NCBI GenBank assembly: GCA_014773175.1
Contig: VXCM01001510.1
Span: forward strand, 62,001-126,000
Source: Lucifuga dentata
Taxonomy: Eukaryota > Chordata > Actinopteri > Ophidiiformes > Bythitidae
DNA length: 64,000 nt
Reading direction: 5' to 3'
Below are positions 47,764 through 60,112 of the stretch, one piece after another; positions within the stretch are counted from its first letter, which is position 1; every line of letters begins with the position of its first letter. The position numbers and the translations under genes were made by a program. Under the pieces are notes generated by a model that worked only from the letters and a program-made list of their open reading frames with translations, was not told where the DNA came from and searched no databases.

Positions 47764-48429
47764 TTAAAGGACCATAGCACCCATTTTGCATGTTTGAGCC
47801 TAATATATTTAATTGTCATACATGCTACATTACTGACAATCATTTTCCAAAGGATAAAACTGTATTTCAGCTTTCCTGATATTCTGCAAAATNATTACTG
47901 ACAATCATTTTCCAAAGGATAAAACTGTATTTCAGCTTTCCTGATATTCTGCAAAATCTCTTAAGTCTTTCAAAATCAAATATTCAAGTGATACACCCAC
48001 CTTATAAATCCATGTTTCTCCTGCTAATAGTTACACAGCCTTATGAAGTCANNNNTTTAAATTTTTCCATAAACACAGGTCTTCTTTTGGGACTATATTC
48101 CCCGGTGGAGACATACATTCACTCCATGCTTTTTATTGTGCTTAAACACTAAATTACGTAACTTCTAAAAAAAAAAAAAAAAAACCTGAATACACGCCTT
48201 GTTCTCGATGATGGATTACCTATCCCAAGAACATTTCAAGTATCAACAAGTTGATTTTAATAGCGTACCAGAATGAACTGAAACCAATGGTGGTCTGGAA
48301 GGTAGGAAAAACATTTTTAATTCACCATTCCAGTAGTATGCTTTGGGAAATGATTGTCAGTAATGTTACGTGTATGAAAATTGAATATATTAGGCTCAAA
48401 CATGCAAAATGGCTGGTATGGTCCTTTAA
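47764..48429 (-). mobile_element. TTAA-flanked MITE, copy 10
   Basis: Both TTAA ends are present. An N at 47893 between identical stretches and NNNN at 48052-48055 mark assembly trouble. Reversed orientation. Confidence 0.85.
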
Positions 48430-49015
48430 CTCAGCCACTGATCTTTACTGTTTCAGACTTTGAAATCAGTATTGAAAATGTGGTTAATAGAAAACCGTTT
48501 CTGTAGATCAAATATCTATTAAAGGGAACATATTCTACTTTAGATCATGTTTGCTATATTATTGGAGTTTTCTGTTGAACACTGTCAGAGTGTCAAAACC
48601 TGAAGTTGATGCCTACAGAAATGCATCCAGTAAAACAAACTCATAGGTCCTGCACTGCCCTGAACCCTTTTTTTCTTTTAATTGGTCCTTTAATTCTGTA
48701 ACATGATGACATCAACTTGTAACACTTTACATTTACCCATCCTACATGCCCACCAGGTACGTGAGCCAGAGTTCTGACCAATACCTGACCAATCAGAACA
48801 GAGCAGGCATTTCAGAAAGTGGCCTTAAAGAGACAGTCCCTGTTTTCACTCAGTGTGCAGAGCGGCGCTGCAGTAAATGAGAGCAGAAGTTGATCAATAT
48901 GTTTTTTTGTACATTAAAGCATTGCAAAGGTTTCAAATAGACTGGGTTGTTCATCTGAAACTGCCGCCGCACATCACCAATCCACCGCTGCAAGTGGCAG
49001 CTCACACTCTGCAGC

Positions 49016-49056
<41 letters not shown>

Positions 49057-49790
49057 TGTGTGTGTGTGTCTATGACATATGAGATTCCCAGTGTTGGTGC
49101 TGATGAGACCCGAGGCCAGCTGAGGGATGGAGGGACCGGCCAACCGACTCTCCAGCAGTTCCCTGGCCTCCAGGACACCAAAGAGGCAAGTCAGAGTCTA
49201 CCCCCCCACCCCACTTTACCCCACGCTACACAACAAACAACACACACACACACAGCTTCCTTTCTCCCTCTGCCTGTCAACTCTTCTCTATCTCTCTCTC
49301 AACCATCTCTGTGCTGAAGTTTGCCGCTGTCAGTCAGTTGGGGNGGGGGCTGCTGTTGTTTACATCCACATCATTACAGGAAACTCATGGACATGAATAA
49401 TGGCGATGATGAGCAGAAAAACAAATTTCAGAAACCAAAATCAAACTTTTCTATGCAGAACGAACCCTCAAAAGATTTTTTTCCCTGTACTAGAATCTTT
49501 GGAATAAAAAACAAAAAAGCTTGACTACAATTTCCTCCTTTACAGGAAGACATTTCTTTACCTCTTATTTTCCCTATCATCCATCTTCTACTTCTCCCTC
49601 TTTCCTCCTCTACCTGTTTTTCCTCGTTTCCTCCTCCTTTCCTCCTCCTCCTCCCTCAGTTCTTCCTCAGCTCCATGGTTAAGATCTCATTTGTGGTCTG
49701 ACTCAGATTGTAAATCAGATTGATCCTCACATGTTCACATCTCCTCACATAAGTCTCCAGATCTGTTGTTTGTTTGTTTTTTTTTTTTTT

Positions 49791-49915
49791 NNNNNNNNNN
49801 NNNNNNNNNNNNNNNNNNNNNNNNNNNNNNNNNNNNNNNNNNNNNNNNNNNNNNNNNNNNNNNNNNNNNNNNNNNNNNNNNNNNNNNNNNNNNNNNNNNN
49901 NNNNNNNNNNNNNNN
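49791..49915. other. assembly gap of 125 N
   Basis: Run of N between a T tract and a G tract; the open frames across it are meaningless. Confidence 0.99.
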
Positions 49916-51229
49916 GGGGGGGGGGGTCGACTAATAGTCGAGTAATTCAAATCAGAGCAAAATACTACCAATTACCACTACCCATGGAAAACAGTTTAAA
50001 TCATACTTATAATGAGATATTTCCTGACTAAACATCTTATTAAGCGCATTTTGCAGAGGCAGTAAGGGCTAACGTAGCTAATCAGCTGCTGAAATTAATG
50101 TCGGTACCGGTGTTAGAGCCATTTCTTGGTTAGTTATCAAATGTTTAAAATATTTAATTTGGGAAAAGTGAAATCAAATAAGTTATTAGTTTTAATATGC
50201 TGACTGATCAGAGCTCCGTGAAGTGCCGCTCTGATCCGCTATGATCCGTACCGGCTCCGTCACGGAGGATCTATAGACGCTCAGCTGGAGGAACGGGGCA
50301 GCGGTATAGTTATTTACCTCACCTCACCTCATGTTGTGTTGTTGTGATTCAGGAAATAAATAATCCACGAAAAGAACAAGAACACGATGTTATCATTCCG
50401 GTGTGTGTCAGGAAGAGAAGCCCCGTTAAAGCGGTGAAGTTTTAAAACAGCTACGACCTGTACGTGGATTATTTTCAGAAAATCAGAGGAATACTATGAC
50501 AATACTCAGGAAAACAGGTAATTTACTAAATTAATAAATTGATGGAACAACATCAGGAGGTCGCTGAGGGAATTCTAAAACTCCATATCAACGAATATCC
50601 AGCACATAGACAGACCCGCATCGACTCTGGTACAAGATAATTACTGAAAACACGTAACGGGTGAGATTAACACAAACTTACCATAATTACACAGCTAAAT
50701 ATGCTAAATAAGCGTCATGATAATTAAAGCTCATTTGTAAAGCTTTNCCATAATTACACAGCTAAATATGCTAAATAAGCGTCATGATAATTAAAGCTCA
50801 TTTGTAAAGCTTTCCTTACCTTCATCAATACATCATTGGCGATTCAGAAGAGGAAGAGGAGTCCGGAAAACTTAATGTCAGCTAATATTAGTTATGTAAT
50901 CAGCTGTTTACCGGTACAGGTATGTGGATTATTATCAGAAAATCACNAGCTAATATTAGTTATGTAATCAGCTGTTTACCGGTACAGGTATGTGGATTAT
51001 TATCAGAAAATCACTGAAATTCTATGACCATACCCAGACAAAAAAGGTAGGCTAACTTGCTAAACAAATAAATTGATGGAGCAACTGTGGGGAGTTGGCT
51101 TATATAGGGGTTTTTGTAAAAAGTTAAATTTGCAGGTCAACTTTGGGCGGTCGGCTTATAGTGAGTATATACAGTACATCAACAGTTTTGACTTTAGCTT
51201 TACTGTCTTCATCAATAGCAGCTCAGGAC

Positions 51230-51640
51230 TGATGTGATCATGTTTTTACCAAGACGGCATGTTTGTTTGTCAGCTGGATCTCAAAAAGTGGATTTCAATG
51301 AAATTTTCTAAATAGGAAAGATGTAGGACAAGGATGAGTTATGACAGATCCTGGAACTTTCTTTAACACTGCAGATCGGACATTTGCTGACATTATTGCC
51401 TATTTCTGGAAAACCAAGAGGCTAACTTAATGAACAAATGTAAGCATCTCTATCCTATTATAGGCTATCAACAGGTGGAATATCACCCAGATCCAGATGC
51501 TGATCCAGATGTGGTGGATTAAAATATAAACTTGGACGAGGATCACATTTATGGCATTGCTGTACATTAACAAATAAATCTAGAAAAACGAAGCTATCAC
51601 CAACGTGTTGCTAAGATGATGCTCCTTCAGCAGAATAAAA
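51230..51640 (+). repeat. dispersed repeat R4, copy 2
   Basis: Opposite orientation to 23180-23560, sharing CTTTCTTTAACACTGCAGAT, TTTCTGGAAAACCAAGA and CCAGATCCAGATGCTGATCC. Confidence 0.6.
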
Positions 51641-51894
51641 CAATTGGACATAATTTAATAGTTATGGATCCAGAAGAATAGTATGTCCACAATACCACTG
51701 TTCAATTAATTTACGTGATAGATGTTTTACACATCTGAGCTCAAGGTAACGAGGGTAAAAGTCTGGATTTATATTGACAGAAAAAGCTAAATAAGTGGAT
51801 TGTTGGCTCCCTGAATGAACCGTAGTTGTTTGTGGTGTAATGTTAGAAGCAGCAACGCAGCTTTTACAAACTGTATCACCAGCTTTAAAGGACC

Positions 51895-52546
51895 ATACCA
51901 CCCATTTGGCATGTTTGAGCCTAATATATTCAATTTTCATACATGTAACATTACTGACAATCTNACCACCCATTTGGCATGTTTGAGCCTAATATATTCA
52001 ATTTTCATACATGTAACATTACTGACAATCTTTTCCCAAAGCATACTACTGGAACAGTAACCTAAAAATGTTTTTCCTACCTTCCAGACCGCCACTGGTT
52101 TCAGTTCATTCTAGTACCCTATTAAAATCAACGTGCTGATACTAGAAATATTCTTGGGATAGGTAATCCATCATCAGCAACAAGACATGTATTCAGGTTT
52201 TTTTCAGAAGTTATGTAATTTTAGCATTTAAACGCAATAAAAAGCGTGGAGTGAATGTATGTCTCCACCGAGGAATATAGTCCCAAAAGAAGACCTGCGT
52301 TTATGGAAAAATTTAAAGGACCGTGACTTCATAAGGCTGTGTAACTATTAGCAGGAGAAACATGGATTTTTAAGGTGGGTGTATCACTTGAATATTTGAT
52401 TTTGAAAGATTAAGAGATTTTGCAAAATATCAGGAAAACTGAAATACCGTTTTATCCTTTGGGAAAATGATTGTCAGTAATGTAACGTGTGTGAAAATTG
52501 AATATATTAGGCTCAAACATGAAAAATGGATGGTATGGTTCTTTAA
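51895..52546 (+). mobile_element. TTAA-flanked MITE, copy 11
   Basis: The left end is TTAAAGGACCATACC and the right end GGTATGGTTCTTTAA. An N at 51964 sits between duplicate copies of the left terminus. Confidence 0.85.
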
Positions 52547-53485
52547 TAAAGAAATCTTCATCTGATCTGTTGCCAAGTCACACATGAAAAACCATTAAAG
52601 CAGAACACAATGTGACATGATGATTTCATTTCATTATCTATTTCATCTACATTTATTCTCTCAATCACAAGAAATCACGTTCTCCTTATATATAAAAAAG
52701 CAGCGCACTTTGTAATCAATGTTCATAGCAATTAGCACTTCGCTTTATTAACACTCGCGTGGTCTAAATCTGGAAAATAATTTACCTTCACTTCCAACAT
52801 CCTGTGCATTAAATAAAACATTTGTCCCTTAATATTCACCAAGTATACAACAGAAAAAAGCTCAGTGCTGTTTTATCAAATCTAGTAGCTTTGTCTCTGC
52901 TGAGAATGTCGCCAGCAGCTACACTGACATTCCAGTATTTCTACTGCTGCTTAAGAAAAAAAAAATCAGGAAACCCTCCTGAAGACACACACACACACAC
53001 TCTCAGTATGCGGCTGGTGTTTGTCACTTGCTGTACATGTAGCCGTGGGTGTTGCAGAGGCCTGAAGTTGGCGTCGCTCAGGCTTTTCTAGCTGCGAGTG
53101 TCGGGCCAGCTAGTGTTCAATCCACTTTGTCAATCCACTGTCAACATGTAGCTCTGAGACATTTCCTCTGCAACACACAACAGACAGGACCCGCTCACCC
53201 CCACCCAACACCACCACCACCTCCCAACACCGAGCTACCAGGAAATGGCCAATACCCTCCGTGCATCACCACTGAAACCCCCCATTCCTCCTGACAAAAG
53301 CCTGCTTGGTGTCTCCATCATTTCCCCTGACAGCTTCTCTCTTCCTCACTGTGTGTGTGTGTGTGTATGTGTGCGTGTGTGTGTGTGCCATGCAGAGAAA
53401 TAAACATGAAACATAAAGCTGATGTGATGTTTGAGAGCGCTCGTGGAAAGAAATCTGCATCCTAACAGGTCGTTTTTAATGCAAA

Positions 53486-53882
53486 TACAAGGGCTGATTG
53501 ATAAGTAATGAGCCTATCTGGAAAACTCCATCTTAGAGGTATTGTAGTTTTTAAAAAAAAAAAAATTCTAATTTCTAAAAAAAAAAAAAAAATTTAAAAA
53601 AAATTCTATCATAATAATCTCCTTCCCATTTCATACACTTCTGCCAATGATATTGGAGAAATTTAATTTTAAAAAAATCCTGCAGAGCTCATAGGACATC
53701 ATCACCTGAGGCTAAACAGGTTCATGTTTGGGAAGAGGTGAAAGTCTGAGGAGCCAATTCTTGGAATTTAGAAGCATTAAGCTCAAATGAAAAACACCTG
53801 AGAAATTATTTATTTTATTAAGATATTACACACCTGTTGGCTGAATTGTGGGCCCAGCTCAGAACTTATCAATCAAGCCTTA
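53486..53882. mobile_element. mariner-like element, degenerate
   Basis: The left end is GGGCTGATTGATAAGTAATG and the right end CAGAACTTATCAATCAAGCC, inverted and closed by TA. Internal blocks (CACTTCTGCCAATGATATTGG, GACATCATCACCTGAGG) recur at 26410-26480, a second relic. The same end motif occurs singly near 8236, 28605 and 38466. Confidence 0.6.
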
Positions 53883-54337
53883 CGAGAACAAGGATCATCA
53901 GTGTTTAAAAGTGACCTGTTTACAAGTGTTTTCCAGAAATGAGTGTCTGCATCTGGACACAAGTTCACTGCATCAGAATGAAGGAAATGAAAGTTGATTC
54001 TAGAAAAATCCAGAAATTATATAATCTCACTGCACCGACGCAGATTTCTGATTTGTTTAAAAGAAAATCTGACCTTCAGGATTAATTATCAAAAAAAAAA
54101 AAAAAAAAAATCCCCCAACAGGAGATTTTGCAGCCAATGTGACTCTTATTTTCAAATACATTGTGCTTATGTCTCGTAAAATGAAAACTTAAAAGCTTTA
54201 ATTTAGTAAAGCTTTTAATCATCTTGTGTTTTATGGTCTGTTATCTTCCATTAATGTCTTTTATCATGCAGGAGCCAAAAAAAAAAAAAAAAANAAAAAA
54301 AAAAAAAAACAATCAGTCACATCATAATTTTTCTTAC

Positions 54338-54404
54338 CTGAACTAACACAAAGAATCTCTTCTTCCATCGTTTCCACACATTTTTCCCGATGGCCCACAG
54401 ATAC
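54338..54404 (-). CDS. cadps: cadps exon: first strands of the PH domain
   Basis: This 67-nt exon encodes [12 protein letters not shown] followed by [10 protein letters not shown] (22 codons plus one split base). These are the beta1-beta2 strands of the pleckstrin homology domain; the basic KRWKKR cluster is the expected inositol-phospholipid contact of PH domains. The acceptor is ATCAG and the donor GTAAGA, phase 2 in, phase 0 out. A homopolymer gap with one N (54294) lies about 40 nt into the following intron. Confidence 0.95.
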
Positions 54405-54784
54405 CTGATGGATAGCAAACAAACAAACAAACAGTTTAACAAACATTTCAGACTGTGACTTTCAAAATCTATCTCATGAATAAAATGTTTCAGGCTGATT
54501 GACATGTCTGCAGTTTCCACACGAAGTGATGCTGTGGTTCACGGCATCTGCTGACCCCTGCTGGTAAAATGATGTTACTGCAAACGCATTTTGTTGCTGG
54601 TTTCTCCTCATTTTACTGGTAACTGCTCTGATAATGTAAACAGAATGGACTCCATGTTTGACAAGGTGGGTTCTAAACACACATAAATACACATAAAGTG
54701 AAACCCAGAGAATGTTGTATTGATCAGAATTTTCCCCTTATGATGAGCTGTATGACTTTGCTTTAGCACAACTCTCTGGATTCT

Positions 54785-55030
54785 AGTCAAGTCAAGTTTG
54801 TCACGCAATATCACATACAATGGTTCAAAGGGCTTTACAGGCCCACACATTAATGGTTCCCAACCAGCCCAAACCCTCTAAGAAGATGAGGAAAAACTCC
54901 CTAAAAATAATACAAAGAAAAAAATGGAAAAAACCTCAGGAGAGGCAATTCAAAGAGAGATTCTCTCTCCTGGAACGACCGGGTGTGACAAAGGAGCCGT
55001 AGCTGGGGAAGCAGACAAATTACAAAGACA
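54785..55030 (+). repeat. GTCAAGTCAAGTTT dispersed repeat, copy 1
   Basis: Uninterrupted copy of the repeat described at 58505-59720, serving as the empty site for the insertion there. Confidence 0.75.
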
Positions 55031-57082
55031 TAAAAACAATGAAACATTAAAACATATGTGAAAAATATATAACGGCAAACAGAAAAAAACAGATAAATAT
55101 AAAACAATGCAAATATCAGAAACAGAATAAAAAAGCTCATGAGAGAGAAAACAGCAAATAAAAAGCAAAAAGTAATTTTAAAACAATTCAATTTTTATTG
55201 AATTCAGCTTTTATTTGCAAAAAAAAAAACTGCACTGTAAAAGTAATTTACTTGAAGGACAACAAAGCTTAGCATGTAAAAAAAAGTGAAACTTTCTGCT
55301 AAATTTGTAAAATCAAACTTGCAACACTTCAAAATCTTAACCACAGTTTAGAAATACAGTTAGGGCAGAAAAAACTATGACAACTGGCATGCTGATGAAT
55401 CAATGATGGTGAAGGACATGAGGGTGGGGGAAGTGGGGGCTGTTGTTGTTGTTGTTAAAGGAACATCTGGGGGGGTTCCATCTGGTTTAATTTGCCTCTG
55501 CTCCTGCTGGATTGGCTCTGCTATGCCTGCTTTGGTCTGCCTTGGTCTGCCTTCGCCTGCAGTCCCTCTATCAGACTGTCGCTCTAAATAAACCGGCGTG
55601 GACGAGGTGACAGGTGACAGGAAATGGCCCCGTCTGCTCATTATATGGAGCCCTCTGCAGTCTGAGGTCATTTCTTCTGTTTTTCTAAAGAGCGATCCTT
55701 ACATGAACAACTGCACCCATATCAGCAATTCTCAAGGCGTACATGGGTGGAATTTTGAGGGTCTGCAGCAAAATTTTGAAAACTTCAATATCACTAAATG
55801 TCACTATAAATAGCTTCTCCCAAGTATAAGTGACTGTGTCAATCATTTATTTTACTTTCACCACTTTGTCTTTCATTTTAAATCACACAAGACAAAATCT
55901 TTAAGCCAGTTAAGTGCTTTAAAATTATTTTCATCTGTTGAGGACACCTGATAATTTAAAAAAAAAAAAAAAAAAAAAAGTTACACCATTTATGGAAGAG
56001 GAAAATAAAAACCTTGTATTAACAACTGGTAGCCACTAGAGGGAAGCATTTTGTTATGTTGTCAGTATCTCAGGTAAAGTGCTTCAACTGTTAAAAAAGC
56101 TTGGATTCACTTTGACCTGTATGAGCTGTGCCATAACACACACACACTCACACACAAAGACACACACACACACACACACAAAGATGGGCTGTTATTTTGA
56201 AAAGCAGTTGGAAAAGAAGAGACGGATTCTGCTGCAATTGAAAATTGTAAAGAAAGTTCAAAAAAAAAAAAAANAAAAAAAAAAAAAAACGAAGTGGAAG
56301 TTCATAAAACATCAAGTAAAATCTGTCTTGGATATGAAGGGTGTGGTGGCTTCAAAGAGTTCACTCAGCAAATTTTACTCAACTTTTACTGTCTTTAATG
56401 CATGAATGTGTTCAGTAAATGCAGTACCATGCATCATTAGAGTTTTATATTTCTTTTGTAGAGTGTAGATTTTGCCCTGTTTGGTGGTGTTAGGGGTCAG
56501 GGGTCACCAGAATGATTAGGATTCATCCTGTGGGGATCATGAATTAAAAATCATGACAATCTGGCTGCCAGTTTTCTTGCTTGCTTTCTACAGGTGCTGT
56601 GCTGGGGGGTTGTGTTGTGTAATGCAGCCCNCACCACCACCACCACCACCATCTGAACTCTGCCAGTGTGCAGAATTAAGGACAAATTATACCCAAAACG
56701 GGCACATTTTGTCTAGATGTGCAGACACATTCCACACACGCACAAGAAATCAAGATGGTGACCAGCAAGAATAGTTCTGCTGTACTTAGCTGTAGAACAG
56801 AAAATAAAGTTTGTTAGGTGGTTTGCAAAAACAAAAAAAAAAAAAANAAAAAAAAAAAAAAGTAGGAAAGTTAGAAAGTTACATTGCCGCTCTTTTCCAC
56901 CTTCAACAGAATCTTCCACTTTTTCCTGCACATGTCCATCTCTTCCCACTGTGATTTTGATGTTGTTACACATACATTCTATATATGTTGTAAAACTGCA
57001 AGTCAAACAGAGCATCTTTTTTAGTTTTTCTTGCACATCTATAGTCAGTACACTTGTGTCCTTATAGTCACATGATCACAAA

Positions 57083-58412
57083 CAGAGGTGGGTAGAGTAA
57101 ATTGTACTCAAGTAAAAGTATTGTTACTTTATGATAATAGTAACTCAAGTATAAGTAAGAGTAGTCACCAAAATAATTACTTGAGTAAGAAAGTATCTAT
57201 TAAAAAAAAGTACTTGAGTAGTGAGTAACTTTGATCAAGCTTATTCTTTAGAATAATCAACAAGCTATAAAGTCTCGTCTGAGGAAAAAAAAAAGCAAAG
57301 TAGCCATATGTAGCTTCTAATACAATCCAAATCATATCATATAAAGAAACAGTAGGCAGTAATAAATCAGATATTTACCACATAACAAATCATGACAATT
57401 CTGGCCCCAAGACAGTTAGCTAGGTTAGCTTCATGAATTTACTCAGAATAGAACAGGAAAACTTGAGTTAGCATTAGCAGCAGCAGCTAGTTAAGACAGT
57501 TAGCTAGGTTAGCTTCATGAATTTACTCAGAATAGAACAGGAAAACTTGAGTTAGCATTAGCAGCAGCAGCTAGTTAAGTAGCTAACATTGCAGCTTACC
57601 TCCACGTTTCCTCAAGTTCCATGTTGGTTCTTAGAAGCTGAAATGTCACATTTTTAGCGAAAAAGACGTAACGCGTTATGTAGCTGCTGGTTTTACTAGA
57701 CTTTGGGGCAGGGGGTGAATATGGCCAGACGAAAATGCCAATGATGCCGGGTACGAATAATTCCGTAACTCCACGCCAACCTTTCTCTTTTTAGAATCCA
57801 GTTTTCGTCTAAGTGCCAAGAAAATTATGAAAGAAAAAAATTGTGTTTGCTTAGTTTAAGTTCATTTTAATTAANTGCCAAGAAAATTATGAAAGAAAAA
57901 AATTGTGTTTGCTTAGTTTAAGTTCATTTTAATTAATATTACATTACTGTATATGCAAAGGCACCAGCCGGCCCATCTATCAAGCTGTGTCAACCCATTG
58001 TTGCCATGGAGATGCCCGCACGCTGAATGTGATTGGACCAAAGCTCTCACACACACACACACACACACACAGTGGAACAGTCGCTTTCACTTTCTCTGCT
58101 GCAGTGGTGAAAGCGGAGAATTTTGACTCGTTGCGTCGGAGCGATGTCTCGCAATTAATAAAAAAGTAACGCAAANAAAGCGGAGAATTTTGACTCGTTG
58201 CGTCGGAGCGATGTCTCGCAATTAATAAAAAAGTAACGCAAACAGTGCGACCAAATGTAACGAGTAAAAGTATATGTTTTTCTTCATAAATATACTCAAG
58301 TATGAGTTAAAAGTATCCTGCAATAAAACTACTCAGTACAGTACAATTTTGTGAAAAAAGTTACTGAAGTAAATGTAACGGAGTAAATGAAACGCGTTAC
58401 TACACACCTCTG
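57083..58412. mobile_element. non-autonomous hAT element with 8-bp target duplication
   Basis: The ends are CAGAGGTGGGTAGAGTAA and CGTTACTACACACCTCTG, inverted and of the Tol2/Ac-like CAGAGGTG type. Flanking ATCACAAA is duplicated exactly at 57075-57082 and 58413-58420. Subterminal AAGTA/TACTT repeats (ACTCAAGTAAAAGTA) are typical of the superfamily. No transposase is visible. An internal direct repeat of about 84 bp (57411-57580) has no N between its copies; two single-N duplications lie at 57875 and 58176. Confidence 0.9.
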
Positions 58413-58544
58413 ATCACAAAACGTGGGAGGTGCTCGACTGTCCACACAGAAACAAGCAACTGACAAAGTTTACATCATCCACCCTCACTGACCTCCTCTA
58501 CAGTCAGTCAAGTCAAGTTTACTTGTGTAGCCCAGTATCGCAAT

Positions 58545-59509
58545 TAGGGTTGCCAACTGTTCTGTATTAGCCGGGACATCCCCTGTGTTGAGCTAAATTG
58601 GTTTGTCTCATACAGGACCTCCCTTGTCCCGAATATTGACTGTTACTCTATTCTGATCACCAGAGGACACTCTGACAGATCCTAGATCTGATAGCACGTG
58701 TGCTCACAGGTGAGACCCCCTTATGTGCATCAGTTATGTATAGTGTAAAAGTGCCAATTCCTGCAAAAAAAAAAGTTTTGGTAATGTCTGGTGTTGTTCG
58801 ATCGGTTTGGCATGTGCAAATATAAACCTAAAAAAAAAAAAAAANAAAAAAAAAAAAAAAAAAAGACGTAGGTTAAGCCTGTCAGTGGTGACTCAACAAT
58901 AAAAGCCTTCTGTACTTTATGCCGTCAGGAATTCACAATTGGCCATGGAGGTCAGAATGACCTAACTCAGCATGCTTCCACTGAAATGCACAAGGCCACC
59001 CTAGCTAAAGGCGCAGACAATACTGGTGCACTCTTTGTGACATCTACTGTGGAAAATGACAAAATCACAACAAGTGAAGCCTCCTATTGTACCATTAAAC
59101 ACAGACTAAAAAAATATCCATGGAAAGAGTAGACTTGGTGAGTCATGCCCCTCTTTTCAAAATGTGTTTTTTTTTTTTTNTTTTTTTTTTTTTTGTTTGT
59201 TTGTTTTTTTGTTTTTTTTCTTTTTTGTTTTTTTGCTGTGAAGGTCCAAATTGTGATTTCTTAGATCATTTATTTTGACATTTATTCACATAAGCTTAGT
59301 AATGATACAGTGCCTGAAGTGGACAAAAAAACTGGGTGCCAGTACTCCTGTTATCCATGTGCTGGTCACCACCAGCTGGTCATCAGGTCAGGTCCGGGAA
59401 TGGGGGNCTCCTGTTATCCATGTGCTGGTCACCACCAGCTGGTCATCAGGTCAGGTCCGGGAATGGGGGGATTGGCCCGTATTTAGTAGTGAGAAAGTTG
59501 GCAACCCTA
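58545..59509. mobile_element. hAT-like insertion with TAGGGTTGCCAAC ends
   Basis: It starts TAGGGTTGCCAACTGTTCTG and ends GAAAGTTGGCAACCCTA, inverted at both ends. It interrupts a GTCAAGTCAAGTTT repeat whose uninterrupted copy is at 54785-55030. It includes a transposase-like zinc-finger fragment and N-gap artefacts at 58845, 59179 and 59407. Confidence 0.75.
58902..59110 (+). pseudogene. zinc-finger (BED/TTF-type) fragment of a hAT-like transposase
   Basis: One frame reads AFCTLCRQEFTIGHGGQNDL, then QHASTEMHKA. The C-x2-C ... H-x4-6-H spacing and the HGG-NDL-xH core resemble the N-terminal zinc finger of vertebrate hAT-derived proteins. A short acidic/threonine tail follows to SYCTIKH, then a frame interruption. 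No catalytic core is present. It lies inside the insertion 58545-59509, consistent with a relic of its transposase. Confidence 0.55.
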
Positions 59510-59828
59510 CATACAACGTCTCAAAGGGCTTTACAAACCTACACATTAGCGGTTCCCGACCAGCCCAATCTCTATGAGAAGATGACGAAAAACTCCCTAA
59601 AATCCTTAAGGAAAATGAAAGAAACCTCAGGAGAGGCTATTCAAAGAGAGATTCCTTCTCCTCAAATGACCAGGTGTGACATAGGAGCCGCAGGTGAAGA
59701 AACAGGTAAATTGCAAAGATCAAAAACAAAGAAACATTACAGAATGAAACAGATGGCATTCTCCCTCTACACACGGCGGAGCCACTGCCAAAGAAATTAA
59801 AGTGTAAATGGATAATATGAAGTTAAAG

Positions 59829-59928
59829 ATAATTAACGTTAATTAAGGTTAATTAACGTTAATTAGAGTTAAAAAACATTAATTAACCTTAATTAACGAT
59901 AATTAAGTTAAAGATAATTAACCAACGA
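59829..59928. repeat. TTAATTAA-type tandem motif cluster
   Basis: Repeated (G)TTAATTAA(CG) units, each an 8-bp palindrome, within the first 150 nt of the intron after the 59973-60112 exon. Confidence 0.85.
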
Positions 59929-59972
59929 TAATATGCAGTCAGCACATTCACTTTAATTCTCACACCACTTAC

Positions 59973-60112
59973 CCACAATGCTTCATGTTCTGCGGTTTGT
60001 CCATGCGGATGGCCAGCTTAATCCTCAGGTCGCTGTCTGGACAGCCTTTAGACACCACCATCTTGTGGAGCTCAGACTGTTTGGGACTGTTGGGGGTGGG
60101 GTGCAACACAAC
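59973..60112 (-). CDS. cadps: cadps exon: end of C2 and linker to PH
   Basis: This 140-nt exon encodes 46 codons plus two bases, from [14 protein letters not shown] to [11 protein letters not shown]. It closes the C2 domain and leads into the PH domain. The acceptor is TTGCAG, the donor GTAAGT, phase 0 in and phase 2 out. The two trailing bases GG join the first G of the next exon to give Gly before YLWAIG. Only about 45 nt into the downstream intron lies a run of TTAATTAA motifs. Confidence 0.95.

Larger units (their letters stand above)
47027..54337 (-). other. cadps intron, about 7.3 kb
   Basis: It holds TTAA MITE copies at 47764 and 51895, (CT)n and (GT)n tracts (47272-47303, 47519-47555, 47655-47690, 49019-49072), the 125-base gap 49791-49915, a degenerate direct repeat (50450-50560 against 50908-51090), a dispersed repeat at 51230-51640 and a mariner-like element 53486-53882. 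Confidence 0.75.
58505..59720 (+). repeat. GTCAAGTCAAGTTT dispersed repeat, copy 2 (interrupted)
   Basis: Matches 54785-55030: GTCAAGTCAAGTTT, then GGGCTTTACA, GAAAAACTCCCTAAAA, GAAACCTCAGGAGAGGC and GGTGTGACA-AGGAGCCG. A very common fish repeat of unknown class to me. Split by the insertion 58545-59509. Confidence 0.75.
54405..59972 (-). other. cadps intron, about 5.6 kb
   Basis: It contains two copies of a GTCAAGTCAAGTTT repeat, the second interrupted by a hAT-like insertion, a complete hAT element with target duplication (57083-58412), several N-interrupted A/T tracts, and TTAATTAA repeats close to the donor of the upstream exon. Confidence 0.8.

Noticed and set aside
48520..48850. Possible further TTAA-type element (TTAAAGGGAACATATTC ... 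TTAAAGAGACAGTCCC)
   Set aside because: The two ends are not convincing inverted copies, so I could not define an element.
49731..50031. Frames spanning the N run
   Set aside because: They are open only because Ns cannot encode stops.
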